From: Micromonospora sp. C95
GTDB taxonomy: Bacteria; Actinomycetota; Actinomycetes; Mycobacteriales; Micromonosporaceae
Length of the DNA: 64,000 bases
Assembly (NCBI RefSeq): GCF_018070465.1
Contig: NZ_JAGPXT010000011.1
Location: forward strand, 1 to 64,000
Reading direction: 5' to 3'
The translations under genes were made by a program, and so were the position numbers. Below the pieces are notes generated by a model, which was given only the letters and a program-made list of their open reading frames with translations, did no database searches and had not been told where the DNA came from. Positions 43,962 to 53,801 of this stretch are shown here, in pieces. Within the stretch, counting starts at the first letter, position 1. Each line of letters starts with the position of its first letter.

Positions 43962-44960
43962 GTGAACGTGTCCGGACTTGTGTGGGCGGCGACGCTCGCG
44001 GCGCTGACCACGGTCCTCGTGGTGGACCTGCTCATCATCGGGCGCCGGCCGCACGAGCCGAGCGTGCGGGAGTCGAGTCTCTGGGTCGCCTTCTACGTCG
44101 GGCTGGCCCTGCTGTTCGGTGGCGGGCTCTGGCTCACCGCCGGCGCGAGCGTGGCGGGGCAGTTCTACACCGGCTGGCTGACCGAGTACAGCCTCTCGGT
44201 GGACAACCTCTTCGTCTTCGTGATCATCATGGCCCGCTTCGCGGTTCCCCGGCAGTACCAGCAGAAGGTGCTGCTGATCGGCATCGTCCTCGCGCTCGTC
44301 ATGCGGGGCGGTTTCATCGCCGCCGGTGCGGCGTTGATCTCGCAGTTCACCTGGGTCTTCTACGTCTTCGGGGCGTTCCTGATCTACACCGCGATCAACC
44401 TCGCCCGGCAGGGTGAGTCGAGCGAGGAGGAGTTCACCGAGAACGTCCTCATCCGCTGGAGCCGGCGGGCGCTGCCCATCTCGCGGGGCTACGAGGGTGC
44501 CCGGGTGGCCGTGCGGGAGAACGGCCGGCGAATGTTCACCCCGATGCTCATCGTCATGATCGCTATCGGTACCACCGACCTGATCTTCGCTCTCGACTCG
44601 ATTCCGGCGATCTTCGGGATCACCCAGGAGCCGTACCTCGTCTTCACCGCCAACGTCTTCGCGCTGATGGGGCTGCGGCAGCTCTACTTCCTGCTCGGCG
44701 GGCTGCTGGACCGGTTGATCTACCTGAGCCACGGCCTCGCGGTGGTGCTCGGTTTCATCGGGGTCAAGCTGATCCTGGAGGCGCTCGCGGAGAACAACCT
44801 GCCGTTCATCAACAACGGTGAGCACGTCGGGTGGGCACCGCACATCCCGATCTGGCTGTCGCTGCTGGTCATCCTGGGCACCCTGGCGGTGGCCACCGCG
44901 GCGAGCCTGATCCGATCCTCGCGGGACCGGCGACGCGAGTTGGCCTCAGCTCGTCGCTGA
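43962..44960 (+). CDS. terC: TerC-family integral membrane protein
   Basis: A 332-aa membrane protein with about eight to nine helices. TerC hallmarks are YSLSVDNLFVFVII, with Asp and Asn in a membrane segment, and IAIGTTDLIFALDSIPAIFG, the matching C-terminal motif. TerC/Alx proteins are linked to tellurite resistance and to manganese or metal export to exported enzymes. GGAGGA precedes the GTG start. The leader (about 80 bases) is too short and lacks the core of a yybP-ykoY manganese riboswitch. Confidence 0.93.
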   Translation: MNVSGLVWAATLAALTTVLVVDLLIIGRRPHEPSVRESSLWVAFYVGLALLFGGGLWLTAGASVAGQFYTGWLTEYSLSVDNLFVFVIIMARFAVPRQYQQKVLLIGIVLALVMRGGFIAAGAALISQFTWVFYVFGAFLIYTAINLARQGESSEEEFTENVLIRWSRRALPISRGYEGARVAVRENGRRMFTPMLIVMIAIGTTDLIFALDSIPAIFGITQEPYLVFTANVFALMGLRQLYFLLGGLLDRLIYLSHGLAVVLGFIGVKLILEALAENNLPFINNGEHVGWAPHIPIWLSLLVILGTLAVATAASLIRSSRDRRRELASARR

Positions 44961-45020
44961 GCCGGCGGTGCCTACCGGAACGATCATCGGGTACGGCACC
45001 CTGTACGTGAGGGAGGCGAC

Positions 45021-45833
45021 ATGACTGGTCAGCGAGTGGGCGCAGCGGACTGGACGCTCGTCGGCGCACCCAACGCGCGGGACCTCGGTGGACTGATCGG
45101 CGTTGCCGGCCGGCGGGTACGACCCGGACGGCTGATCCGTACGCCGGCGTTGGGCCGGCTCACCGACGAGGACCTGCCGGTGCTGGCGAAGCTCGAACCG
45201 GCCTGTGTGGTGGACCTTCGGGCCCACTCCGAGGTGTCGGTGGCGCCGCCGGACCGGCTGGTCGGCGAGCCGACCGTGGTGCACCTGCCGGTGCACGATC
45301 CGGCGCATCCGGTCTTCACGTACGTCTCGGCCGTGCTGCTCGGCCACGACCTGAGCGAGTACGCGGAGCTGGCGCGGCAGGGCACACCGGCGGCGATGGC
45401 GGCGATCTACCGCTGGTTCGTCACCGGAGACTCGGCTCGACAGGGGTTCGCCGCCGCGGTCCGGTTGGTGGCCGACGAGCGTAACCTCCCGTTGGTCTAC
45501 CACTGCTCGGCGGGCAAGGACCGCACCGGTTGGCTGACCGTGGTGCTGCTGCACGCCCTCGGCGTGGACGAGGCCGCGATCCGTGCCGACTACCTGGCGC
45601 ACAACCCGCTGACGGAGAGCCTGCGAGAGGTGCTTGTCGACGCGATGCGGCAGCGCCACCCGGGGCTCGACGAGACGGCGGTCCGGCCGGTGCTGGAGGT
45701 CCGCCCGGAGTACCTCGACGCCGCGTACGCACAGCTGCGGCAGGTGCACGGGTCGTTCGGGGCGTACCTGCGCGACGGTCTGGGGATCACCGAGGAGACG
45801 GTGGCGGCGTTGCGGGCGAACCTGTTGGAGTGA
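45021..45833 (+). CDS. Tyrosine-protein phosphatase (PtpB/DSP-like)
   Basis: A 270-aa phosphatase. The P-loop HCSAGKDRTG places the catalytic Cys162 and Arg168 as C-x5-R, with the Lys-Asp pair typical of PtpB/triple-specificity phosphatases that can also act on phosphoinositides. N-terminal NARDLGG and RLIRTPAL, and DLRAHSEV upstream, match the family. GGGAGG precedes the ATG. Mycobacterial PtpB is secreted into host cells, but no signal is seen here. The 3' end overlaps the convergent beta-lactamase-like gene by 47 bp. Confidence 0.93.
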   Translation: MTGQRVGAADWTLVGAPNARDLGGLIGVAGRRVRPGRLIRTPALGRLTDEDLPVLAKLEPACVVDLRAHSEVSVAPPDRLVGEPTVVHLPVHDPAHPVFTYVSAVLLGHDLSEYAELARQGTPAAMAAIYRWFVTGDSARQGFAAAVRLVADERNLPLVYHCSAGKDRTGWLTVVLLHALGVDEAAIRADYLAHNPLTESLREVLVDAMRQRHPGLDETAVRPVLEVRPEYLDAAYAQLRQVHGSFGAYLRDGLGITEETVAALRANLLE

Positions 45834-46689
45834 GCGTGCCGAGGTCGTGGCGGGCCTGCCACACCTCGCGGGAGATGTCGGCCACCAACTGGTTGGCGTC
45901 GACGTCGGCCCGAGCGTCGGTCTGGTCGTCACCGACGGTGGTGCAGACGACGAGCAGGTACGCCTCGGCGTCGGCGGGGTAGACCACAGCGGCGCCGTGC
46001 CGTACGCCACGTACCCAGCCGTTCTTGTGGGCGAGTCGGACGTCGGCGGGCAGCCCTTCGGCGATGTCCTGACGGATCTGCTGGGCACAGAGCACGTCCA
46101 CCATGGCGGTGCAGCCGGCGGGTGAGGCGATCGGCCCGGGGCGGGTGGCACCGGTGGCGACGGCGCCGAGCAGCGCGGCCAGGTCGGCGGCGGTGACCAG
46201 GTTGGTGATCTGCGCCTCGCGGGCGGCGAAGTCCTCGATGCCGCGTCCGGTGACGCTGTGCCGGGCGCCGGCCAGCCGCCAGACCTCGGCCACCGCGGCC
46301 AGTCCGACGTGTTCGATGACCAGATTGGTGGCGAGGTTGCTGGATCGGATGATCATCCGTTCGGCGAGCCAGCGCAGCGACGCCCGCCCATCGAGGCGGT
46401 CCCATACGGTCCCGTCGTTGTCGTAGGCGCGGCGGCAGGAGTACGGCGGGGCGTCCGGCCGGGCGGAGGTGAACCGGTTGACGACCTCGACCGGGGCGTC
46501 AGGGTCGAGGTGGCCGGCCTCCGCGGCGCGGTGCAGCGCGGCGAGCACGGCCAGTTTCATCGTGCTCGCCGCGTAGTGGGTGGCCTCGGCCTGCCGGGTC
46601 CAGGTGGGCGGGGCACCGAGCGGCCCCGCGTACACCGAGATCGTGCCGGGCTCCCGGTGCAGCCGCGCGTGGAGGTCGGCGGCGGCCAT
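45787..46689 (-). CDS. Class A beta-lactamase-like serine hydrolase
   Basis: A 300-aa protein with the penicillin-binding fold. The catalytic pair is Ser42 and Lys45 in ASTMK, the SxN motif is RSSNLATNLV, and the KTG-equivalent box is HKNGW near the C-terminus. No signal peptide is seen, which is unusual for a true beta-lactamase, so an intracellular hydrolase or misassigned start is possible. The Pro-rich C-terminus comes from sequence overlapping the phosphatase gene. It begins eight bases after typA, likely as the second gene of that operon. Confidence 0.85.
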   Translation of the reverse strand: MAAADLHARLHREPGTISVYAGPLGAPPTWTRQAEATHYAASTMKLAVLAALHRAAEAGHLDPDAPVEVVNRFTSARPDAPPYSCRRAYDNDGTVWDRLDGRASLRWLAERMIIRSSNLATNLVIEHVGLAAVAEVWRLAGARHSVTGRGIEDFAAREAQITNLVTAADLAALLGAVATGATRPGPIASPAGCTAMVDVLCAQQIRQDIAEGLPADVRLAHKNGWVRGVRHGAAVVYPADAEAYLLVVCTTVGDDQTDARADVDANQLVADISREVWQARHDLGTLTPTGSPATPPPSPR

Positions 46690-46697
46690 CGGTCGCG

Positions 46698-48566
<1,869 letters not shown>

Positions 48567-48690
48567 GGGCTCCATCCTCCCGCCTGCGGGGTAGCGGCGT
48601 GGCGTCGGGGTCACCCCGGGTGGTCCCGCTCCTGCGGCACGGCGCTGTCACACTGGCAGGGCAGTCCTGCCGAGGTGATCCGGGGGCGCC

Positions 48691-50043
48691 GTGCACGATC
48701 TGCTCAGTTCGGTGCAGAGCCTGCCGCCGTGGCTGATCTACGTGGTGGCGGCGCTGATCGTGGCCACCGAGACGGCCCTGATCATCGGGCTGGTCGCACC
48801 CGGTGAGGCGACCCTGTTGCTGGTGGGCTTCCTCACGTACACCGGCACGCTGCGGTTCGGTCCGGCGTTGCTGGTGATGATCGCCGCCGCCGCGGTGGGC
48901 GACGCGCTGGCGTTTCGGGCTGGCCGGCGCTACGGGCCTCGGCTGCGGGCCAGCAGGTGGGGTTCCCGGGTGGGACCGCAACGGTGGGCCCGCGCCGACG
49001 CGATGCTCGACCGGATGGGCGGGCGGGGTGTGCTGACCGCGCGCTGGGTGGCGTTCGCCCGCACGCTGGTGCCACGGCTGGCCGGTGCGTCGGGCATGCC
49101 GTACCGCCGGTTCGCGCCGTGGAACCTGGCCGGGGTGAGCACCTGGGTGGGTGCCTCGGTGCTGGTCGGGCACCTGGCCGGCGAGTCGTACGAGACGGTC
49201 TCCCGGCTGCTCGGCCGGGCCACCGGAGCGGTGCTGGTGCTGGTGGCCGCGTTGGTCGCGGTGGTGCTGGCCGGGCGATGGCTGGGCCGAAACCCCGATC
49301 CGGCGCGGGCGCTGCTGACCCGGGCGGCCCGGCTGCCGCCACTGCGGTGGCTGTCGGCCCGCTACGGGCTGCTGTTCTTCCTGCTGAGCCTGCGTCTCGG
49401 GCCGGCGTGGGCGTTGCTGGCGAACCTGGCGGCCGGGGTGCTGCTGCTGTTCGTGGTGGCGCTGGTGATCGCGTGGGTGCTGCGGGTGGTGGTCCGGCAC
49501 AGCGGCCTGTCCCTGGTCGACGGGGTGATCGCGGGCTGGTTCGCGGCCCGTCGTACGCCCGACGCGGTGGAGGCGACCCAGGCGGCGGTGTCGCTGCTGC
49601 GCGGCTGGTCGCTGATCGCGATGGTGGCGGTGGTGGCCCTGGTGCAGGCGTGGCGGCAGCGGCCGTGGCGGGCGGACCTGCTCAGTGTGGTCGGCACGGT
49701 CGGTGCGTTCGTGCCGCTTGTGGTGCTCGCGGCCGTGGCCGACCTGGCCGCCGGTGGACGGGTGGTGCTGTTCTCCACGCAGAACGTGGTGGTGACGGCG
49801 AGCCTGTGCACGCTGGCGTGGCTGGTGTCGCGGGGTGCCCGCTGGCCGGTGGCGGTGGCCGCGTGGACCGTCGCGGCGGCCGGGGTCGTCACCATCGGCG
49901 GTGCCCGGCTGTACCTGGGGTTGAGCACCGCCAGCGGCACGGTCGGCGCGGTGCTGCTCGGTGCCGCCTGGACGGCGGTGTTCATGGTGGCCTGGGCCAC
50001 CCGGGACCGCGCGGTGTCCGGCGGTGGCTCCGCCTCCGGATGA
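48691..50043 (+). CDS. DedA-family membrane protein with PAP2-like C-terminal half
   Basis: A 450-aa polytopic protein. The first 200 residues are DedA/SNARE-associated (LVAPGEATLLLVGFL, GDALAFRAGRRYG, FARTLVPRLAGASGMPYRRF). The second half (about 225-440) is another set of helices resembling a PAP2/phosphatase barrel, for example GGARLYLGLSTASGTVGAVL, but it lacks the KxxxxxxRP and PSGH catalytic motifs. DedA proteins are implicated in lipid scrambling, including undecaprenyl-phosphate recycling. It is divergent from typA, with a GTG start. A hairpin (GGCAGG/CCTGCC) lies just upstream. Confidence 0.88.
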   Translation: MHDLLSSVQSLPPWLIYVVAALIVATETALIIGLVAPGEATLLLVGFLTYTGTLRFGPALLVMIAAAAVGDALAFRAGRRYGPRLRASRWGSRVGPQRWARADAMLDRMGGRGVLTARWVAFARTLVPRLAGASGMPYRRFAPWNLAGVSTWVGASVLVGHLAGESYETVSRLLGRATGAVLVLVAALVAVVLAGRWLGRNPDPARALLTRAARLPPLRWLSARYGLLFFLLSLRLGPAWALLANLAAGVLLLFVVALVIAWVLRVVVRHSGLSLVDGVIAGWFAARRTPDAVEATQAAVSLLRGWSLIAMVAVVALVQAWRQRPWRADLLSVVGTVGAFVPLVVLAAVADLAAGGRVVLFSTQNVVVTASLCTLAWLVSRGARWPVAVAAWTVAAAGVVTIGGARLYLGLSTASGTVGAVLLGAAWTAVFMVAWATRDRAVSGGGSASG

Positions 50044-50102
50044 GGGCCGTTGCCGTGATCCGGGCGGCGATCGCGGGGCCACGCGCGACGGGCGGTAGCT
50101 GT

Positions 50103-50108
50103 TAGTGT
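50103..50108 (+). promoter_or_regulatory. -10 element for the lytic transglycosylase gene
   Basis: TAGTGT fits TANNNT and lies 33 bases before the ATG, with GGAGGAGG as ribosome site between. Confidence 0.45.
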
Positions 50109-50141
50109 GCGGCGGGTTCGTCAGGGCCGGAGGAGGTCGAC

Positions 50142-51035
50142 ATGGGACGCAGCGTCGCACGGTGGGGTGTCGCGGTGGTCGCCGCGATGCTGCTGCTGAC
50201 CGGCGGTGGATGTGCCGAGGTTGACCCTCCCGCGGCGGAGGTGCCGGCCCCGGTCGCACTGCCGGAGGAGTTGCCGGACGCCTCGGGCGAGCCCGGCGAT
50301 TCGGCGGAGACGTCGGCGACACCGCCGGCGGTGGAGGCGATGGGTGCCGCGCCGAAGGTCACCCCCAGCGCCAGCGCGTCGCCGTCGGCGGCGAAGCGGA
50401 GCCCGAAGCCGAAGCGCACCACGGCCACCGCACCTCGGACGGTGCCGAAGCCGCCGACGGAGACGGAGGTCCCACCGGATCCGCCGAAGCCGCCGTCGAG
50501 CGGCTGCAAGCCCAGCTACAAGGGTGACCAGGCCAGCCGGGCGCAGGTCAAGGCGGCGCTTACCGACGCGGCCGGGCGGACGTACTGGCCGACGTCGGCG
50601 CCGGACATCCGCGTTCCGCTGAACCTGATCAAGGCGACGGCGTGGCAGGAGAGCGGCTGGCAGTCGAACATCGTCGCCTGCGACAAGGGCATCGGCCTGA
50701 TGCAGGTGATGCCGGACACCGCGTCCTGGATGAACCAGCGCTTCGGGCAGAGCTACGACGTCTGGGACTACCGGGACAACGCCTACCTCGGCGGCACCTA
50801 CCTGGCCTGGCTGACCAAGTACATCGGCGACATGTACTTCGACGCCGACTACCGGCTCGACGCCGACCTGTGCACCGCCGAGCTGGACTCGTGCCTGTTG
50901 AACGCGGTCATCGCCGCGTACAACTACGGGCACGGGGCGGTGGCGCAGCCCAAGCAGCCGCTGACCATTCCCAACCCGGGCTACGTGCGCAACGTCCGGG
51001 CGCTGATGTCGGAGTGCGTCTGCCTCGGGTTCTGA
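50142..51035 (+). CDS. Secreted lytic transglycosylase (SLT domain)
   Basis: A 297-aa exported peptidoglycan-cleaving enzyme. The N-terminal signal sequence ends in LLLTGGGC, a possible but non-consensus lipobox. A Pro/Ser/Thr/Lys-rich linker (about 30-120) would span the wall. The SLT catalytic domain has ATAWQESGW with catalytic Glu170, GIGLMQVMPDTASWM, and AAYNYGHGAV. Two Cys pairs (such as CTAELDSC) may form disulfides. The 3' end overlaps the MMPL gene by 55 bp on the opposite strand. Confidence 0.93.
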   Translation: MGRSVARWGVAVVAAMLLLTGGGCAEVDPPAAEVPAPVALPEELPDASGEPGDSAETSATPPAVEAMGAAPKVTPSASASPSAAKRSPKPKRTTATAPRTVPKPPTETEVPPDPPKPPSSGCKPSYKGDQASRAQVKAALTDAAGRTYWPTSAPDIRVPLNLIKATAWQESGWQSNIVACDKGIGLMQVMPDTASWMNQRFGQSYDVWDYRDNAYLGGTYLAWLTKYIGDMYFDADYRLDADLCTAELDSCLLNAVIAAYNYGHGAVAQPKQPLTIPNPGYVRNVRALMSECVCLGF

Positions 51036-53110
51036 TCGGCGCTGACCCGGCCGGGCCACCAGAAGCGTTCCCCGAGCAGGAAGGCCAGGGCCGGGACGAC
51101 GACCGTACGGACCAGCAGGGTGTCCAGCAGCACGCCGAGGCAGACGATGATCCCGATCTGGGTCAGGGTGATCAGCGGCAGTACGCCGAGGACGGCGAAG
51201 ACGGCGGCCAGCAGGATGCCGGCGCTGGTGATGACACCGCCGGTGACCCGCAGCGCGGAGAGCATGCCCTGGCGGGTGCCGACGGCGCGGGCGTCCTCGC
51301 GGGCGCGGGTGACCAGGAAGATGTTGTAGTCCACACCGAGCGCCACCAGGAAGACGAACGCGAGCAGCGGCACGGTGGTGTCCAGCGCGGGGAAGCCGAG
51401 CACGTGGTCGAAGAGCAGCCAGGCACCACCGAGGCTGGCGAAGTACGACGCGACGACGGTCACCACCAGCAGCACCGGGGCGAGCAGGCCGCGCAGCAGC
51501 AGCACCAGCACGGCGCCGACCAGCAGCAGGATCAGTGGCAGGATGACGCGTAGATCCTCGGCGTCGGCCGCCGCCGCGTCGTAGGTGCCGGCGACGGTGC
51601 CGCCGACGATGGCGCCGCGCGGGGTGTCGCCGCCTGCGGGGGCGGGGGGCGCGGAGTCGGGTACGGCGGCGACCGCGTCCCGCAGGGCGGCCAGCGTCCG
51701 GTCGGAGGCGGTGGTGCCCGGTTCGGCCTCAAGGACCACGTCGACCTGGGCGACGGTGGGGCCGGCGGTGCCGGGTCGGGCGGAGGCGACCCCGGGCACC
51801 TCGGCGGCGGCCGCGGTGACGGCCGGCACGGAGTCGGGTCGGGTCAGTACCGCGACCGGTTGGGTGGTGCCGGCGGGGAACGCGCGGGCAAGGGTCTGCG
51901 CCCCGGCGACCGCCTCCGGCTGCACCCGGAACTGCTCGGTCTCGGACAGCCCGGTGCGCAGGCCGAGGCCGCCCAGGGCGAGTGCCGCCAGCAGCAGCGT
52001 GGCCAGGGCCGCGACCGGCGCCGGGCGGCGGATCACGGCCGCACCGAGCCGTCCCCAGACCCGGCCCTCCCGGCCTTCGCCGCCGACCTGCGGCACGAAC
52101 GGCCAGAACAGGCGTCGCCCGAGCAGCACCAGCGCGGCCGGCAGCACGAGCAGGGCCGATGCCATGGCCAGCAGGATGCCGGTGGCGCAGGCGACGGCGA
52201 GGGCCCGGTTGAGTTCCCGTTCGCTGAGCAGCAGGGTGAGCACCCCGAGCATGACCGTGCCGCCGCTGGCGAGGATCGGTTCGGCGGTGCGGCGCAGCGC
52301 GGCCCGCATGGCGGCGAAGCGGTCCGCCTCCCGGCGTAGTTCCTCCCGGTAACGGGCGATCAGCAGCAGGGCGTAGTTGGTGGCGGCGCCGAAGACGAGG
52401 ACGCTGGCGATGCCGCTGACGGCACCGCCGGCGTAGTTGATGCCGACGGCGGGGACGATCGTGTCGAGGGCCCGCAACGCCACCTGTTCGGTGGCGGCCA
52501 CGACGGCCAGCGGCACCATCCACAGCAGCGGACTGCGGTAGGTGACGAGCAGCAGCAGCGCGACGACCGCGGCGGTGACGGCGAGCAGGGTGGTGTCGGC
52601 ACCCTCGAAGACCTTGGTGAGGTCGGCGGTGAAGGCCGGCGCGCCGGTCACCTCGACGGTCAGCTCCGCCGGTAGCGCGGCAAGCGCCGCGCGGACCTCG
52701 GCCACGGTGGTGGCCACCGCCTCCTGGCCTCCCTCGGTGCTCAACGGCACGGCGACCAGGGCCACCGTCCCGTCGGGCGACAGTTGCGGTGGGGAGACTT
52801 GACCGCCGACGGTGAATGCACCGAGGGAGTCGGTGCCGGTGGTGACGGCGGCGCGGTCGTCGTCGGTCAGCGGCGCGCCGTCGTCGCGGGTGACCACCAC
52901 GATGGCCGGCTGGACGTCGCTGGCCGGCAGTTCGTCCTGCAACCGCTCGACCTGGGTGGACTGCCAGCGGTCGGACAGGCCGGTGGCGGAGACGGGTGCC
53001 GGGTTGTCGGGGGTGGGCAACCAGAAGACGGCCGCGCCCACGGCGAGGGCCGCGAGGACGGTGAACGAGGCGTTCAGGCGACCGCCCGCCACGCGGGTCA
53101 ACACGGACAT
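50981..53110 (-). CDS. MMPL-family RND-type transporter
   Basis: A 709-aa membrane transporter with about 11-12 helices in two halves, each with an extracellular loop domain. The N-terminal half contains AVVALLLLVTYRSPLLWMVPL and the Tyr of VFGAATNYALLLIARYREEL. The C-terminal half has VFLVALGVDYNIFLVTRAREDA, with the proton-relay Asp-Tyr pair of MmpL proteins (quoted in part). It probably exports a lipid or drug. It is divergent from a MarR gene, with one of two identical-type operators near its start, so MarR repression is likely. Confidence 0.93.
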   Translation of the reverse strand: MSVLTRVAGGRLNASFTVLAALAVGAAVFWLPTPDNPAPVSATGLSDRWQSTQVERLQDELPASDVQPAIVVVTRDDGAPLTDDDRAAVTTGTDSLGAFTVGGQVSPPQLSPDGTVALVAVPLSTEGGQEAVATTVAEVRAALAALPAELTVEVTGAPAFTADLTKVFEGADTTLLAVTAAVVALLLLVTYRSPLLWMVPLAVVAATEQVALRALDTIVPAVGINYAGGAVSGIASVLVFGAATNYALLLIARYREELRREADRFAAMRAALRRTAEPILASGGTVMLGVLTLLLSERELNRALAVACATGILLAMASALLVLPAALVLLGRRLFWPFVPQVGGEGREGRVWGRLGAAVIRRPAPVAALATLLLAALALGGLGLRTGLSETEQFRVQPEAVAGAQTLARAFPAGTTQPVAVLTRPDSVPAVTAAAAEVPGVASARPGTAGPTVAQVDVVLEAEPGTTASDRTLAALRDAVAAVPDSAPPAPAGGDTPRGAIVGGTVAGTYDAAAADAEDLRVILPLILLLVGAVLVLLLRGLLAPVLLVVTVVASYFASLGGAWLLFDHVLGFPALDTTVPLLAFVFLVALGVDYNIFLVTRAREDARAVGTRQGMLSALRVTGGVITSAGILLAAVFAVLGVLPLITLTQIGIIVCLGVLLDTLLVRTVVVPALAFLLGERFWWPGRVSADQNPRQTHSDISARTLRT

Positions 53111-53135
53111 CGGGAGAACCCCCAGTCGGCAAGTA

Positions 53136-53150
53136 TCTAGACAGTCGAGA
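53136..53150. promoter_or_regulatory. MarR operator, copy 1 (MMPL side)
   Basis: TCTAGACAGTCGAGA shares 13 of 15 positions with the second copy 61 bp away and has the TCT..G-ACAG-.CGAGA dyad. It lies 26 bases upstream of the MMPL start codon and over its likely promoter (minus-strand GATACT nearby). Confidence 0.75.
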
Positions 53151-53196
53151 TTTTCGCCTATCAAGAGAGATGCTGCAACAGCTCGGCCGCAGAGAA

Positions 53197-53211
53197 TCTC
53201 GACAGCCGAGA
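53197..53211. promoter_or_regulatory. MarR operator, copy 2 (MarR side)
   Basis: TCTCGACAGCCGAGA is a 5+5+5 dyad at the -35 region of the MarR promoter. Same motif as copy 1. Confidence 0.75.
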
Positions 53212-53228
53212 CGAGGGTTCGGCTCGGT

Positions 53229-53234
53229 TATGCT
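53229..53234 (+). promoter_or_regulatory. -10 element for the MarR gene
   Basis: TATGCT fits TANNNT; operator copy 2 covers the expected -35 position about 18 bases upstream. Confidence 0.55.
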
Positions 53235-53267
53235 GCGAACCCGGACCTCGGCAGGAAGCGGCGGGAC

Positions 53268-53798
53268 GTGACAGCTCACGGTATGTACCGCAGGCGCGAC
53301 ACGCGCCGGGACGTGCTGATCGCCGAGATCACGGCCGAGCTGCGGCGCTACGGGGTGGACGCGCAGCACGTCGGGCACGCCTTCGCCGGCCAGCACGGTC
53401 TCAACGCCACCGACCTGCAGGCACTGATCGCCGTGATGGACGCCGAGCTGCTCGGCGATCCGATCACGCCGGGCCGGCTCGGCGAGCACCTCGGGCTCTC
53501 CTCCGGCTCGGTCACCGCCCTGATCGACCGGCTGGAACGCGCCGGGCATCTGCGCCGGGACCGGGACACCGCGGACCGGCGCAAGGTGCTGCTGCGCTAC
53601 GCCGAACGCGGCGCCGAGCTGGCGATGGGCTTCTTCCGGCCGCTGGGCGAGCGCACCGACCGGGTGATGGCCGGGTTCGGCGACGACGAGCTCGAGGTGG
53701 TGTACCGGTTCATGACGGCGATGGGAACCTCGTTGCGGGAGCACCGGGACGAGGTCCGGGCCGCCCGCACCGAGCCGCACCGACGCCAGCCGGAGTGA
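53268..53798 (+). CDS. MarR-family transcriptional regulator
   Basis: A 176-aa winged-helix dimer. Core MarR features are LGEHLGLSSGSVTALIDRLERAG (quoted parts GLSSGSVTALIDRLE) and the wing with DTADRRKVLLRYAERG, which carries the conserved D-x-R-R salt-bridge motif. The GTG start is used because AGGA and a promoter lie upstream; an internal ATG five codons later has no ribosome site. It is followed after three bases by a CocE/NonD hydrolase gene (operon) and is divergent from an MMPL exporter, a typical autoregulated efflux/detoxification locus. Confidence 0.93.
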   Translation: MTAHGMYRRRDTRRDVLIAEITAELRRYGVDAQHVGHAFAGQHGLNATDLQALIAVMDAELLGDPITPGRLGEHLGLSSGSVTALIDRLERAGHLRRDRDTADRRKVLLRYAERGAELAMGFFRPLGERTDRVMAGFGDDELEVVYRFMTAMGTSLREHRDEVRAARTEPHRRQPE

Positions 53799-53801
53799 GT
53801 C

